A stretch of 10,966 nucleotides of DNA, taken from Fischerella sp. (lineage in GTDB: Bacteria; Cyanobacteriota; Cyanobacteriia; Cyanobacteriales; Nostocaceae). The notes under the pieces were generated by a model. That model saw nothing but the letters and a program-made list of their open reading frames with translations. It was not told where the DNA came from and made no database searches. Location of the stretch: NCBI GenBank assembly GCA_026419705.1, contig JANZYY010000127.1, positions 1-10,966 on the forward strand. Reading direction: 5' to 3'. Within the stretch, counting starts at the first letter, position 1. The number at the start of each line of letters is the position of its first letter. Positions 1 to 6,655 of this stretch are shown piece by piece. A program made the translations under genes and the position numbers.

Positions 1-600
1 GTGTTAATGAGTGCAGCAATTCCCCGTGCTGTTTTGATGCTATTTGGTGGTGTGGTGAGCGATCGCTTTTCACCACGATTAGTGATGTTTGTTTCCAATG
101 CTTTGCGTGGTTTACTAATCGTTTTATTTGCAACAATCGTTGCGCTTAAAATGACTCAACTATGGCATATTTACTTTTTTGCTGCTAGCTTCGGCATATT
201 TGACGGCTTTTTTATACCTGCATCTAAATCAATTATCCCCAGTCTAGTATCAAAAGAACAGTTAATTGCAAGTAATACTTTAAGCCAAGGAACTTCCCAA
301 CTGATTTTGCTAATTGGGCCGGCTTTGGGTGGTTTGCTGATTGCAACTGCGGGGATTGAAGTAGCATTTGTCATTGATGGGATAACTTTCGCAATCACAA
401 CTATAACGCTTCTGCTCATGAAGGGAACCACAGCAAAAGCTGGAATATCCAGAGAACATCCCAACTTTGTGTATAGATTCATTACCAACTCCACCATCTC
501 ACCGCCCATTCCAGCAAATCCCAAAACCCACAGACTTAGCCTATATCATCTACACTTCTGGTTCTACAGGAACACCCAAAGGTGTGATGATTACTCATGA
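1..600 (+). pseudogene. MFS exporter fragment fused out of frame to NRPS DNA
   Basis: An internal piece of a major facilitator superfamily transporter, of the drug or siderophore exporter (EntS-like) kind often found beside peptide synthetases. The 5' end lies outside the window, so the GTG at base 1 need not be the start. About 140 residues are transporter-like. They include the loop GGVVSDRFSPR near residues 17-27, which matches MFS motif A between helices 2 and 3. Several hydrophobic helices follow, with the usual FIPASKSIIPSLV and GPALGGLL segments. Homology ends near base 425. The last 55 or so residues, to the TGA at 598-600, are the +1 frame of adenylation-domain DNA and are not transporter sequence. 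Roughly half or more of a normal 400-residue transporter is therefore missing downstream. The family call is by motif and hydropathy; the substrate is not known. It is almost certainly non-functional. Confidence 0.75.
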
Positions 601-2725
601 AAGTGCAGTCAACACGATTTTAGATATTAACGAACGCTTTCGGATCGATTCAGGCGATCGCATCTTAGCTATTTCTGCTCTCAGTTTTGATCTCTCAGTT
701 TACGACATCTTCGGCACCTTAGCAGCAGGAGGAACAATAGTCATTCCTGACGCTGCAAATAGTAAAGATCCATCTCATTGGAGTGAATTAATTACCAAAC
801 ACCAAATCACAATTTGGAACTCAGTTCCAGCTTTCATGCAGATGCTAATTGAGTATAGCTCAAATCATCCTCAAGTTGTATTTAGTACTCTCAGATTAGT
901 TTTATTGAGTGGTGATTGGATACCCCTGAATTTACCCACTCAAATCCAAGCATTATCTCCACAAGCCGAAATCATTAGTTTAGGAGGAGCGACGGAAGCT
1001 TCCATCTGGTCAATTTATTACCCAATTACCCAAGTTGACCCCAACTGGAAAAGTATTCCCTACGGAAAACCACTTAAAAACCAATATATTTATGTGTTAA
1101 ATACATCTCTGAAAAATTGTCCCGTTTGGGTGACAGGAGAATTATACATTGGCGGTATCGGATTAGCAAAAGGTTACTGTAACGACCAAGAAAAGACAAA
1201 GGCTAGTTTCATTACTCATCCAGTTACCAAAGAAAAATTATATAAAACAGGCGACTTGGGACGCTATTTACCCGATGGGAATATAGAGTTTTTAGGAAGA
1301 GAAGACTTTCAAGTCAAAATCAACGGTTATCGCATTGAACTGGGTGAAATTGAAGCCACATTCAAACAGCATCCCACTGTTAAAGAAGTTGTCGTCACAA
1401 AAGTCAAAGAGATACAACAATTAGTAGCTTACATTGTTCCCCAACCGGAGTCAAACATCACCACCAAAGAAATACGTTCTTTTCTGCAAACCAAATTACC
1501 AGCATATATGCTCCCCTCTACTTTTGTGTTGTTAGCATCTTTCCCGCTCACAGCAAATGGTAAAGTAGATCGTCAAGCCCTACCTATTCCCGAACGGACG
1601 CAACCAGAATTAACACAAACTTTTACCCCACCTAGTAACCAAGTAGAAGAATTATTAATAGCAACTTGGACAGAATTATTTCAATTCCAGCAAATCAGCA
1701 TCCATGACAACTTTTTTGCATTAGGCGGACACTCATTTTTAGCACTACAATTAATCTCAAAAATCAATCAAAAACTTCACACCAATATACCTCTCAGTAC
1801 ACTTTTTCACTATCCAACGGTAGCCGAATTAGGAAATTTTCTCATCCAAAATCATCACGCTTCCCCAACACCTATATCTTTAGTTCCCATTCAACCACAG
1901 GGAACTCAACCACCATTATTCTGTATTCATCCCACAGGAGGACAAGTAATGGTGTATCAACATCTTGCCAGCTGTTTAGGAACAGATCAACCTGTATACG
2001 CTCTCCAGTCCCGCGCTCTCAACAACTCACTTGATGAGCATAATAGCATTGAAAATATGGCTGTAGAATACGCCGAAATCATTTGCCAACATCAACCTCA
2101 TGGTGCTTATCATCTCATGGGTTGGTCTATGGGTGGAGTCATTGCTGTTAGTATTACCAAAGAATTAGAACAGCAAGGATGTAAAGTTGATTTTGTTGGG
2201 CTTGTAGATGCGTTCTTATTTCCAAATCATACACCAACTTTTACACCAGATCCCTTATATGAATTAGCGTTAGTGTTTGGTAGTACTTTTGTTGATGCTT
2301 TGATGACGCTAGATGCTGTGCAACAGCAGCAACTACGAGAGCAACTCATAAGTTTAACTGCTATTGAACGTCTGCAATTAATCATGAATTGGAGACAATC
2401 ACAAAATTTAATTTCAACAGAACTATCAGAAGTATCAATTGAAATATTGCAAAAACAACTAGAACTAACCGAAATCCACCAAAAACTCTTGAAAAACCAC
2501 CAACCACCTCAAATCCAAGCTCAAATCTGCATCTGGTGGGCTGCACAACAACTCACATCTAAACTATCCCGCACCGACTGGAGTCAATATACTACCAACA
2601 CAACTCACACAAAAATCTTAGATGGCAACCACTTTACCATCATGCATCCTCCCTACATTACAACACTGGCCCAGCAATTACAAGAATATCTTTTAACTGT
2701 GCGATCTCAATGGGCGATTCAGTAG
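467..2725 (+). CDS. 5'-truncated NRPS module: partial adenylation (Cys code), carrier, thioesterase
   Basis: Terminal module of a non-ribosomal peptide synthetase, 752 residues from a TTG. The homologous frame is open from 422, just after a TGA at 419-421, and reads synthetase-like from about 431, so TTG is only a formal start. Order: adenylation domain from motif A3 (YTSGSTGTPKG, 28-38), A4 FDLSVYDIFG (74-83), A5 GGATEASIW (173-181), A7 YKTGDLGRYLPDG, A8 REDFQVKINGYRIELGEIE, A10 NGKVDR with Lys366; carrier domain with LGGHSF, phosphopantetheine Ser423; thioesterase with GWSMGG, Ser554, Asp581 and His722. Motifs A1-A2 and any condensation or cyclization domain are absent. The pocket residues read D75-L76-Y79-N118-L146-S148-L172-I180-W181 plus Lys366. 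This is the DLYNLSLIWK code known for cysteine, as in EpoB-type modules. The C-terminal domains look intact. Adenylation is probably impaired by the missing N-terminal part, so this is likely a decaying gene. Confidence 0.85.
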   Translation: MCIDSLPTPPSHRPFQQIPKPTDLAYIIYTSGSTGTPKGVMITHESAVNTILDINERFRIDSGDRILAISALSFDLSVYDIFGTLAAGGTIVIPDAANSKDPSHWSELITKHQITIWNSVPAFMQMLIEYSSNHPQVVFSTLRLVLLSGDWIPLNLPTQIQALSPQAEIISLGGATEASIWSIYYPITQVDPNWKSIPYGKPLKNQYIYVLNTSLKNCPVWVTGELYIGGIGLAKGYCNDQEKTKASFITHPVTKEKLYKTGDLGRYLPDGNIEFLGREDFQVKINGYRIELGEIEATFKQHPTVKEVVVTKVKEIQQLVAYIVPQPESNITTKEIRSFLQTKLPAYMLPSTFVLLASFPLTANGKVDRQALPIPERTQPELTQTFTPPSNQVEELLIATWTELFQFQQISIHDNFFALGGHSFLALQLISKINQKLHTNIPLSTLFHYPTVAELGNFLIQNHHASPTPISLVPIQPQGTQPPLFCIHPTGGQVMVYQHLASCLGTDQPVYALQSRALNNSLDEHNSIENMAVEYAEIICQHQPHGAYHLMGWSMGGVIAVSITKELEQQGCKVDFVGLVDAFLFPNHTPTFTPDPLYELALVFGSTFVDALMTLDAVQQQQLREQLISLTAIERLQLIMNWRQSQNLISTELSEVSIEILQKQLELTEIHQKLLKNHQPPQIQAQICIWWAAQQLTSKLSRTDWSQYTTNTTHTKILDGNHFTIMHPPYITTLAQQLQEYLLTVRSQWAIQ

Positions 2726-2846
2726 AAATGAGAAGTATTAAGCTGTTCCACATTTAACTTGCAATAACAGCGTTACCTCGATTTTGAATCTTTCTGTGCT
2801 ATTTGATAATTAATTTATCCTGGTTTAATCAGTGATTTAATAATGC
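2726..2846. other. AT-rich spacer after NRPS, no gene seen
   Basis: No open frame or strong hairpin was recognised between the synthetase stop and the transposase remnant. The stretch around 2740-2775 could be the outer end of the IS630-type element, but I found no matching inverted terminal repeat on the other side. Confidence 0.4.
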
Positions 2847-3285
2847 TTATAGCTCGGAAACTGACTGGAATAATCGATAAGCTATATATTCCTTGACCGA
2901 ATGACATACAAGTTCAATTAAGTTATAGTCAGAACTATAAGCAGGTAAAAAATATAATTGTATATTAGGTAAATTTTTCTCGATTCTTTGGAGAATATCT
3001 TTCTTTTTATGATAACTGGCGTTACCAAGAATAATTAATATTCTTGTTCCCTTAGCCTGAAAATCATTTTCTTGATTACCTTGTTCAACCCACTCAGTTT
3101 TATATACTCATTCAACTTCTCTACTTGCTCATAAAATTTCTCACCAGTTCCTTTTTCAATGAAATAACACATTCTTTTTTTGTCATGGTATCGCAATCCT
3201 CCGATCGCATTCACACGTCCACTTAGTAAAAAAGAAAAACTTCTTTTCGTAATTCTTTAGCCTGAACTTCCCCCGTACAAATGAA
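2847..3285 (-). pseudogene. IS630-family transposase remnant (C-terminal DDE part)
   Basis: Reading the minus strand, two frames together give the C-terminal half of an IS630/Tc1-like transposase. The first frame (about 3285 to 3100) includes SGRVNAIGGLRYHDKKRMCY, typical of the region before the second catalytic Asp. After a frameshift near 3092-3105 a second frame reads TRILIILGNASYHKKKDIL, then LPAYSSDYNLIEL, HSVKEYI and FQSVSEL, ending at a TAA at 2847-2849. These match the family pattern (LDNASxH, LPPYSPxLNPIE, KEYI), except that the catalytic Asp of LDN is Gly here. The N-terminal helix-turn-helix half and the first catalytic Asp are missing. Truncation, frameshift and active-site loss make it a dead remnant. 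The family call is by motif recall only. Confidence 0.75.
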
Positions 3286-3339
3286 CTAAATCAGTCCAAA
3301 AGTCCTGTCAATCCTGGCTTTTAGGGTGATAGGACAATA

Positions 3340-3619
3340 GTATTACTGGGTACAGACCTGATTCAAAACGGCTGAACCTCTTTTAGCAACTCCGTAGCCA
3401 TGTTTTATACCGATTCAATAAATGTTTGCAACAGATCCTGATGACCAGACGCGCTGTTTGAAGCATCTCTACAATATCTATTTGTCGCATTCTTTTTTCA
3501 AATCGGTATTAGCTTGTTTTTACTCAGCGATCGCCCTAAAATCAAAAGGCAAACACAAAATGTGATTCAGCCGAAATACTTGCTACATCAGGCTTAGAGA
3601 GATTTGTACCCAGTAGTAC
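3340..3619. repeat. 280-bp segment bounded by 20-bp imperfect inverted repeats
   Basis: GTATTACTGGGTACAGACCT at 3340-3359 matches the reverse complement of 3600-3619 (GTACTACTGGGTACAAATCT) at 17 of 20 positions. This suggests the two ends of a small non-coding element. No target-site duplication is obvious. The segment contains a second, smaller repeat-bounded element. Confidence 0.55.
3407..3509. mobile_element. 103-bp MITE-like element with 9-bp terminal inverted repeats
   Basis: ATACCGATT at 3407-3415 is the exact reverse complement of AATCGGTAT at 3501-3509. Immediately inside, TCAA and TTCAA extend the match imperfectly. The 103-bp unit carries no coding frame. Size and ends fit a miniature inverted-repeat element nested in the larger 3340-3619 repeat-bounded segment. 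No clear target duplication was found. Confidence 0.5.
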
Positions 3620-3719
3620 ATCAGTTTGATGCTGTCAGAATGTAAGCACAGTCATGCTTTGAAAGGCTTATAGTACAAAAGTATGGGAGAACTTCAGTTT
3701 AGCAGCTGATACCATATCT

Positions 3720-4802
3720 TTAATTGATGGAATTACTTGCGGTTTCTAAATCTGCTATTTCTACTTCTTCTCGCAACACCAGTGATTCAATGCTAACCCG
3801 ATCGAGTTCTCGACCAATCAACACCAATCTTGTTCGACGCAGTTCGCCTGGTTGCCAAAGACGGTCGTAAAAGTAGTCAAATCGATTACCAACTCCCTGC
3901 AATACCAGACGCATGGCCTTGTTCGGAACTGCTACAAATCCTTTAATTCGATAAATTTCCTGTTGCTGTACCAATGTTTGCAAGCGTTTGACCAAGACAG
4001 ATGGCTCAAATGGCTGGTCTAGCAGTAGTTGCACTGCATTAATCCCGTCATCATGTTCGTGTTCGGCTTCGTTGTCGTGGTGACTGGGACGACTATCTAA
4101 ATTGTCTTCCACCGCAGCGTTGAAACCGAGTAACAAATCGCCACTGATTTTACCTTCTTGGCAAGGAATGACTTTGACACCAGGGAGTAATTTCTGTTTG
4201 AGCCAATCCCGCACCCTTACTTGGGTTTGTTCGTCAACGCGATCGGTCTTGGTAAGCAACACCAAATCAGCACAAGCGAGCTGATCTTCAAACAGTTCCT
4301 CAATTGGTGTTTCATGTTCTATGCTAGAGTCAGCTTGTCGTTGTGCTAATAAGGCTGCTAAATTACCTACGTATTGATTAGTTGCCAAAGCTTCACAATC
4401 TACCACAGTCACTACACCATCTACTGTAGCCCCCGTGCGAATCTCCGGCCAGCGAAATGCTTGCACCAATGGTTTTGGTAGTGCTAGTCCAGAGGTTTCA
4501 ATCAACATACAATCTAGGCTAGCGCGTCGCTTCAGCAATTCTTGCATTGCTGGTAAGAATTCTTCTTGCACCGTGCAGCACAGACAACCGTTGGTAAGTT
4601 CAACAATGTTACTGTTGGGGTCTTCTTCATCATTACAAACTCGGCAATCACGCAATAGTTCGCCATCAATGCCAACTTCTCCAAATTCATTTACCAAAAC
4701 AGCAATGCGTCGTCCCCCATTGTTTTGTAGTAAATGGCGAATTAACGTCGTTTTGCCTGCGCCTAGAAATCCTGTAATTACTGTAACGGGAATTTTATGC
4801 AT
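3720..4802 (-). CDS. cobW: CobW-family (G3E GTPase) metallochaperone
   Basis: GTP-binding protein of the CobW/UreG/HypB (G3E) class, 360 residues, a normal length for the family. These cytosolic proteins deliver metal ions to enzymes: cobalt for cobalamin in the classic CobW, zinc in several relatives. Seen in the sequence: Walker A GFLGAGKTT (11-19), the family metal site GCLCC (Cys73, Cys75, Cys76), ETSG at 102-105, guanine-recognition motif TKTD (184-187), and a His/Asp/Glu-rich loop with His241, His242, His248 and His250 before the C-terminal CobW_C domain (about 255-345). There is also an extra CxxC at Cys53/Cys56. It starts at an ATG preceded by an 87-bp gap after the methyltransferase stop, in the same direction, and a cobalamin riboswitch lies further upstream. 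That context favours a cobalt or B12 role over zinc, but sequence alone does not decide the metal. No clear terminator was found after it. Confidence 0.88.
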   Translation of the reverse strand: MHKIPVTVITGFLGAGKTTLIRHLLQNNGGRRIAVLVNEFGEVGIDGELLRDCRVCNDEEDPNSNIVELTNGCLCCTVQEEFLPAMQELLKRRASLDCMLIETSGLALPKPLVQAFRWPEIRTGATVDGVVTVVDCEALATNQYVGNLAALLAQRQADSSIEHETPIEELFEDQLACADLVLLTKTDRVDEQTQVRVRDWLKQKLLPGVKVIPCQEGKISGDLLLGFNAAVEDNLDSRPSHHDNEAEHEHDDGINAVQLLLDQPFEPSVLVKRLQTLVQQQEIYRIKGFVAVPNKAMRLVLQGVGNRFDYFYDRLWQPGELRRTRLVLIGRELDRVSIESLVLREEVEIADLETASNSIN

Positions 4803-4874
4803 ATAAAGTTTGTTGAAGTTTTGACAGCAGAGATAGGACAGTATGAGAGGGTCATTGCTAGAAACTCAAAATTG

Positions 4875-4890
4875 GCGATCGCGCGATCGC
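4875..4890. repeat. Two abutting HIP1 palindromes
   Basis: GCGATCGC occurs twice back to back (4875-4882 and 4883-4890), making a perfect 16-bp palindrome. Its last base is part of the methyltransferase stop codon (TAG, 4892-4890 on the minus strand). HIP1 is abundant in many cyanobacterial genomes; abutting copies are less usual. Confidence 0.9.
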
Positions 4891-5891
4891 TACCTCACCA
4901 AGCTTGAGGGAGTTTCCTTTGCAAACTTTCCGTCTATAAATTCAGTGGATGAGTGCGATCGCACAGCGCGGAACATACCAAATCGGCATAGCCCCGTACC
5001 AAACGCCAAACGCATCAGCAAAAACGTCGGTACCTCGCGCACAGACTTGAGGAAACCAGACAATCCAAAACGCAGAAATCCGCTCGGTCGAACCACCCCT
5101 TGCCAGATCGAATCTAACCAAGAAGGAAGGGTTTGTTGCGTCCAGTCTGCTGTTATCACCTCCCCTTCGACTAATCCTGTTGCTGCTAAAAGCTCGGAGA
5201 ATTCCTCAATGCTGGAAAAAGCTGGATGAGACCACTGATCGAGGAGTTGCTGCATTACTAGTTTCTCCCAAAAATTTAGCGGCTTTTGGCGGTCATCCCT
5301 CTGATTCCAGTCAGCTACAACCAACACTCCCCCAGGCTTTAGTACCCGCATTAGTTCTCTGGCAAAAACGGCTTTATCAGGCATATGGGGGCCTGCTTCG
5401 ATTGACCAAACCACATCAAAACTGCTATCTGGAAACGACAATGCCATTGCATCATCGACTGCAAACTGGACGTTTAGCTCCGGCGGTGTTAATTCCTGAG
5501 CGCGTTTTACCTGTTGTGGGCTGATCGTAATCCCTGTGACAGCAAAGCCATAATCTCGTGCTAAAATTCGACTGCTGCCCCCAATACCGCAGCCAACATC
5601 TAAGACGGTAGTACCACGAGGTAATTTATCCAAACCACCCCATTTCACCATTTCATGGACAAAGTCGGATTTTGCAACTAAAAAATCCTTGCGTCGTGGC
5701 GGCGAACCGTAGTGACCGAGGTGAATGTGTTCACCCCAATAAAACTCTAGAATGCCGTCAAGCGTCCATTGGTCGTAGGAATTGGCGACTGTAGTTGAGG
5801 ATTGATACTTGCGGGCAGTTAGGAAATAAGCTGTAATTCCAATTAGTAAAACCAGAAGAAAACCAATTACAAAATATAGTAAGGCCGACAT
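4890..5891 (-). CDS. 2-methyl-6-phytyl-1,4-benzoquinone (MPBQ/MSBQ) methyltransferase
   Basis: SAM-dependent methyltransferase, 333 residues, that methylates 2-methyl-6-phytylbenzoquinol and the solanesyl analogue in tocopherol and plastoquinone synthesis. It closely resembles Synechocystis Sll0418 as I recall it. A single N-terminal membrane segment (about 4-24) is followed by YQSSTTVANSYDQWTLDGIL and YWGEHIHLGHYG. Then come SAM motif I VLDVGCGIGGSS (96-107), GITISPQQVKRAQELTPP, DDAMALSFPDSSFDVVWS, EAGPHMPDKAVFA and VLKPGGVLVVADWNQRDD. The C-terminal FWEK...REVP...LCRFGMF region is also typical. The last 20 or so residues form a polar tail that looks unlike the family end. The ATG at 5891-5889 gives the expected anchor at the right distance; the Shine-Dalgarno is weak. 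It is expected in thylakoid or envelope membranes with its active site in the cytosol. It is followed by cobW and preceded by a dyad and, further up, a B12 riboswitch. Confidence 0.92.
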   Translation of the reverse strand: MSALLYFVIGFLLVLLIGITAYFLTARKYQSSTTVANSYDQWTLDGILEFYWGEHIHLGHYGSPPRRKDFLVAKSDFVHEMVKWGGLDKLPRGTTVLDVGCGIGGSSRILARDYGFAVTGITISPQQVKRAQELTPPELNVQFAVDDAMALSFPDSSFDVVWSIEAGPHMPDKAVFARELMRVLKPGGVLVVADWNQRDDRQKPLNFWEKLVMQQLLDQWSHPAFSSIEEFSELLAATGLVEGEVITADWTQQTLPSWLDSIWQGVVRPSGFLRFGLSGFLKSVREVPTFLLMRLAFGTGLCRFGMFRAVRSHSSTEFIDGKFAKETPSSLVR

Positions 5892-5928
5892 TGTTTTAAA
5901 ACCTGACTGTACGCCTAATGTTTCGCAG

Positions 5929-5948
5929 CTGTGAATTTTTGGTCACAG
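5929..5948. promoter_or_regulatory. Candidate operator dyad upstream of the MPBQ methyltransferase
   Basis: CTGTGA at 5929-5934 and TCACAG at 5943-5948 form a perfect 6-bp inverted repeat with 8 bases between, 38-57 bp before the start codon. The half-sites are those of CRP-type regulators, but the CRP site has a 6-base spacer, so the match is not exact. It could equally be chance or another regulator's site. Confidence 0.25.
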
Positions 5949-6019
5949 ATACCCTTGATTAAAAGAACGGGAACAGGACCTGCAGTTTAACTTCTAATCA
6001 GGTCGATCTAACGGTTTGC

Positions 6020-6244
6020 TCATAGCTTTTTCCTTGAGGATGAGTGATGGCGTATCCACCCACCAGCCGCGATCGCAATGGAAATCTTCCTAGACATCGA
6101 CATTGCAATATTTTGCACACCTCGAATCATTTTCCCCGGAGCTAAACGGGGCTTTTGTTTTTCTTGGAGGAGAGCCGTTTGTTTAACAAAAGGATGAACA
6201 GCAGCAGGAATCTTCCCAGATCGGTGAAGATAGAATTTCGGCAT
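6020..6244 (-). CDS. Possible small protein, 74 residues, unknown
   Basis: An ATG-initiated frame of 74 codons, very basic, with N-terminal MPKFYLHRSGKIPAAVHPF and a short hydrophobic run ISIAIAAGG near residues 53-61. I recognise no family. It lies between the cobalamin riboswitch and the methyltransferase on the same strand, so it could be part of that transcript. Against it: no clear ribosome-binding site, a HIP1 site inside the frame, and a terminator-like hairpin on the opposite strand at 6134-6163 within it. A shifted frame over its 3' part reads LVGGYAITHPQGKSYEQTVR before a stop, so a frameshifted remnant is possible. Confidence 0.25.
   Translation of the reverse strand: MPKFYLHRSGKIPAAVHPFVKQTALLQEKQKPRLAPGKMIRGVQNIAMSMSRKISIAIAAGGWIRHHSSSRKKL
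6134..6163 (+). terminator. Terminator-like hairpin with T-rich tail
   Basis: CCCCG (6134-6138) pairs with CGGGG (6147-6151) around an 8-base loop and is followed by CTTTTGTTTTTC. On the plus strand this has the form of an intrinsic terminator, although the stem is only 5 bp. No plus-strand gene ends here, so its role is unclear; it may be a relic or chance. Confidence 0.3.
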
Positions 6245-6401
6245 GATGATTAACCGACTAAAAATTTAGCTAACACGCTTGTATCGCCCTCAAAAGCGAG
6301 CGCAATCCTGTGTCAAAAAAATTGTTGAGATTCCAGCGTTTGGATAATTACCTGGATACTTATTTTGTCAGTATTAATCAAAATTTAATATCGATAATGA
6401 A

Positions 6402-6497
6402 TTAATTTTCTATTTCATGGAAAGCCGCCATCTGTAGCGTTTTGATATGCGGTGCTTTTAAAATGTTAGACCTGACAATAATCGTGTAATTAACCAT
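6402..6497 (-). CDS. 31-codon ORF directly after the cobalamin riboswitch
   Basis: An ATG at 6497-6495 with GAGG five bases upstream opens a 31-codon frame (starting MVNYTIIVRSNILKAPH) that ends at TAA 6404-6402. It is the first start codon with a good Shine-Dalgarno after the aptamer. It could be a leader peptide, the stump of a lost riboswitch-controlled gene, or meaningless. No family is recognised. The start signal is seen directly; the function is not. Confidence 0.25.
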   Translation of the reverse strand: MVNYTIIVRSNILKAPHIKTLQMAAFHEIEN

Positions 6498-6529
6498 CCG
6501 TGCCTCGCAGATGTACAAAATTCACAAGT

Positions 6530-6655
6530 CAACTTCGGCGGGCATTCTGACTCACAAGGCAAGCCTTGATTACAGCTGCGGGACAGCGCCGGATTTGCAC
6601 CGGACTTTCCCCCTTACGTCTAATGGCTGATACCCATTAGAACCGAGATTCCTTT
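6530..6655 (-). promoter_or_regulatory. Cobalamin (B12) riboswitch
   Basis: On the minus strand the conserved aptamer core is plain: GGGGGAAAGTCCGGTG, then CAAATCCGGCGCTGTCCCG, then the B12-box-like CAGCTGTAA. The hairpin CAAGGCTTGCCTTG and GAGTCAGAATGCCCGCC follow. Upstream lies a 7-bp stem, CTAATGG with CCATTAG, and CTCGG as a possible half of the closing helix with CCGAAG. This is the layout of the adenosylcobalamin riboswitch class. No U-tailed terminator follows, so control is more likely at translation. Downstream on the same strand lie the 31-codon ORF, the 74-codon ORF, the MPBQ methyltransferase and cobW. The last of these is a common target of B12 control in bacteria. Confidence 0.9.

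Noticed and set aside
171..524. 117-codon minus-strand frame
   Set aside because: It is the antisense of the MFS fragment; no protein-like motifs.
4102..4806. Two plus-strand frames (60 and 123 codons) opposite cobW
   Set aside because: Shadows of the well-supported cobW gene; composition is Ser-rich antisense sequence.
4843..5524. Plus-strand frames opposite the methyltransferase
   Set aside because: Antisense to a gene with clear family motifs; no independent support.
6385..6411. Fur-box-like sequence (GATAATGAATTAATTTTC)
   Set aside because: Only the first half matches the Fur palindrome; the region is simply AT-rich.
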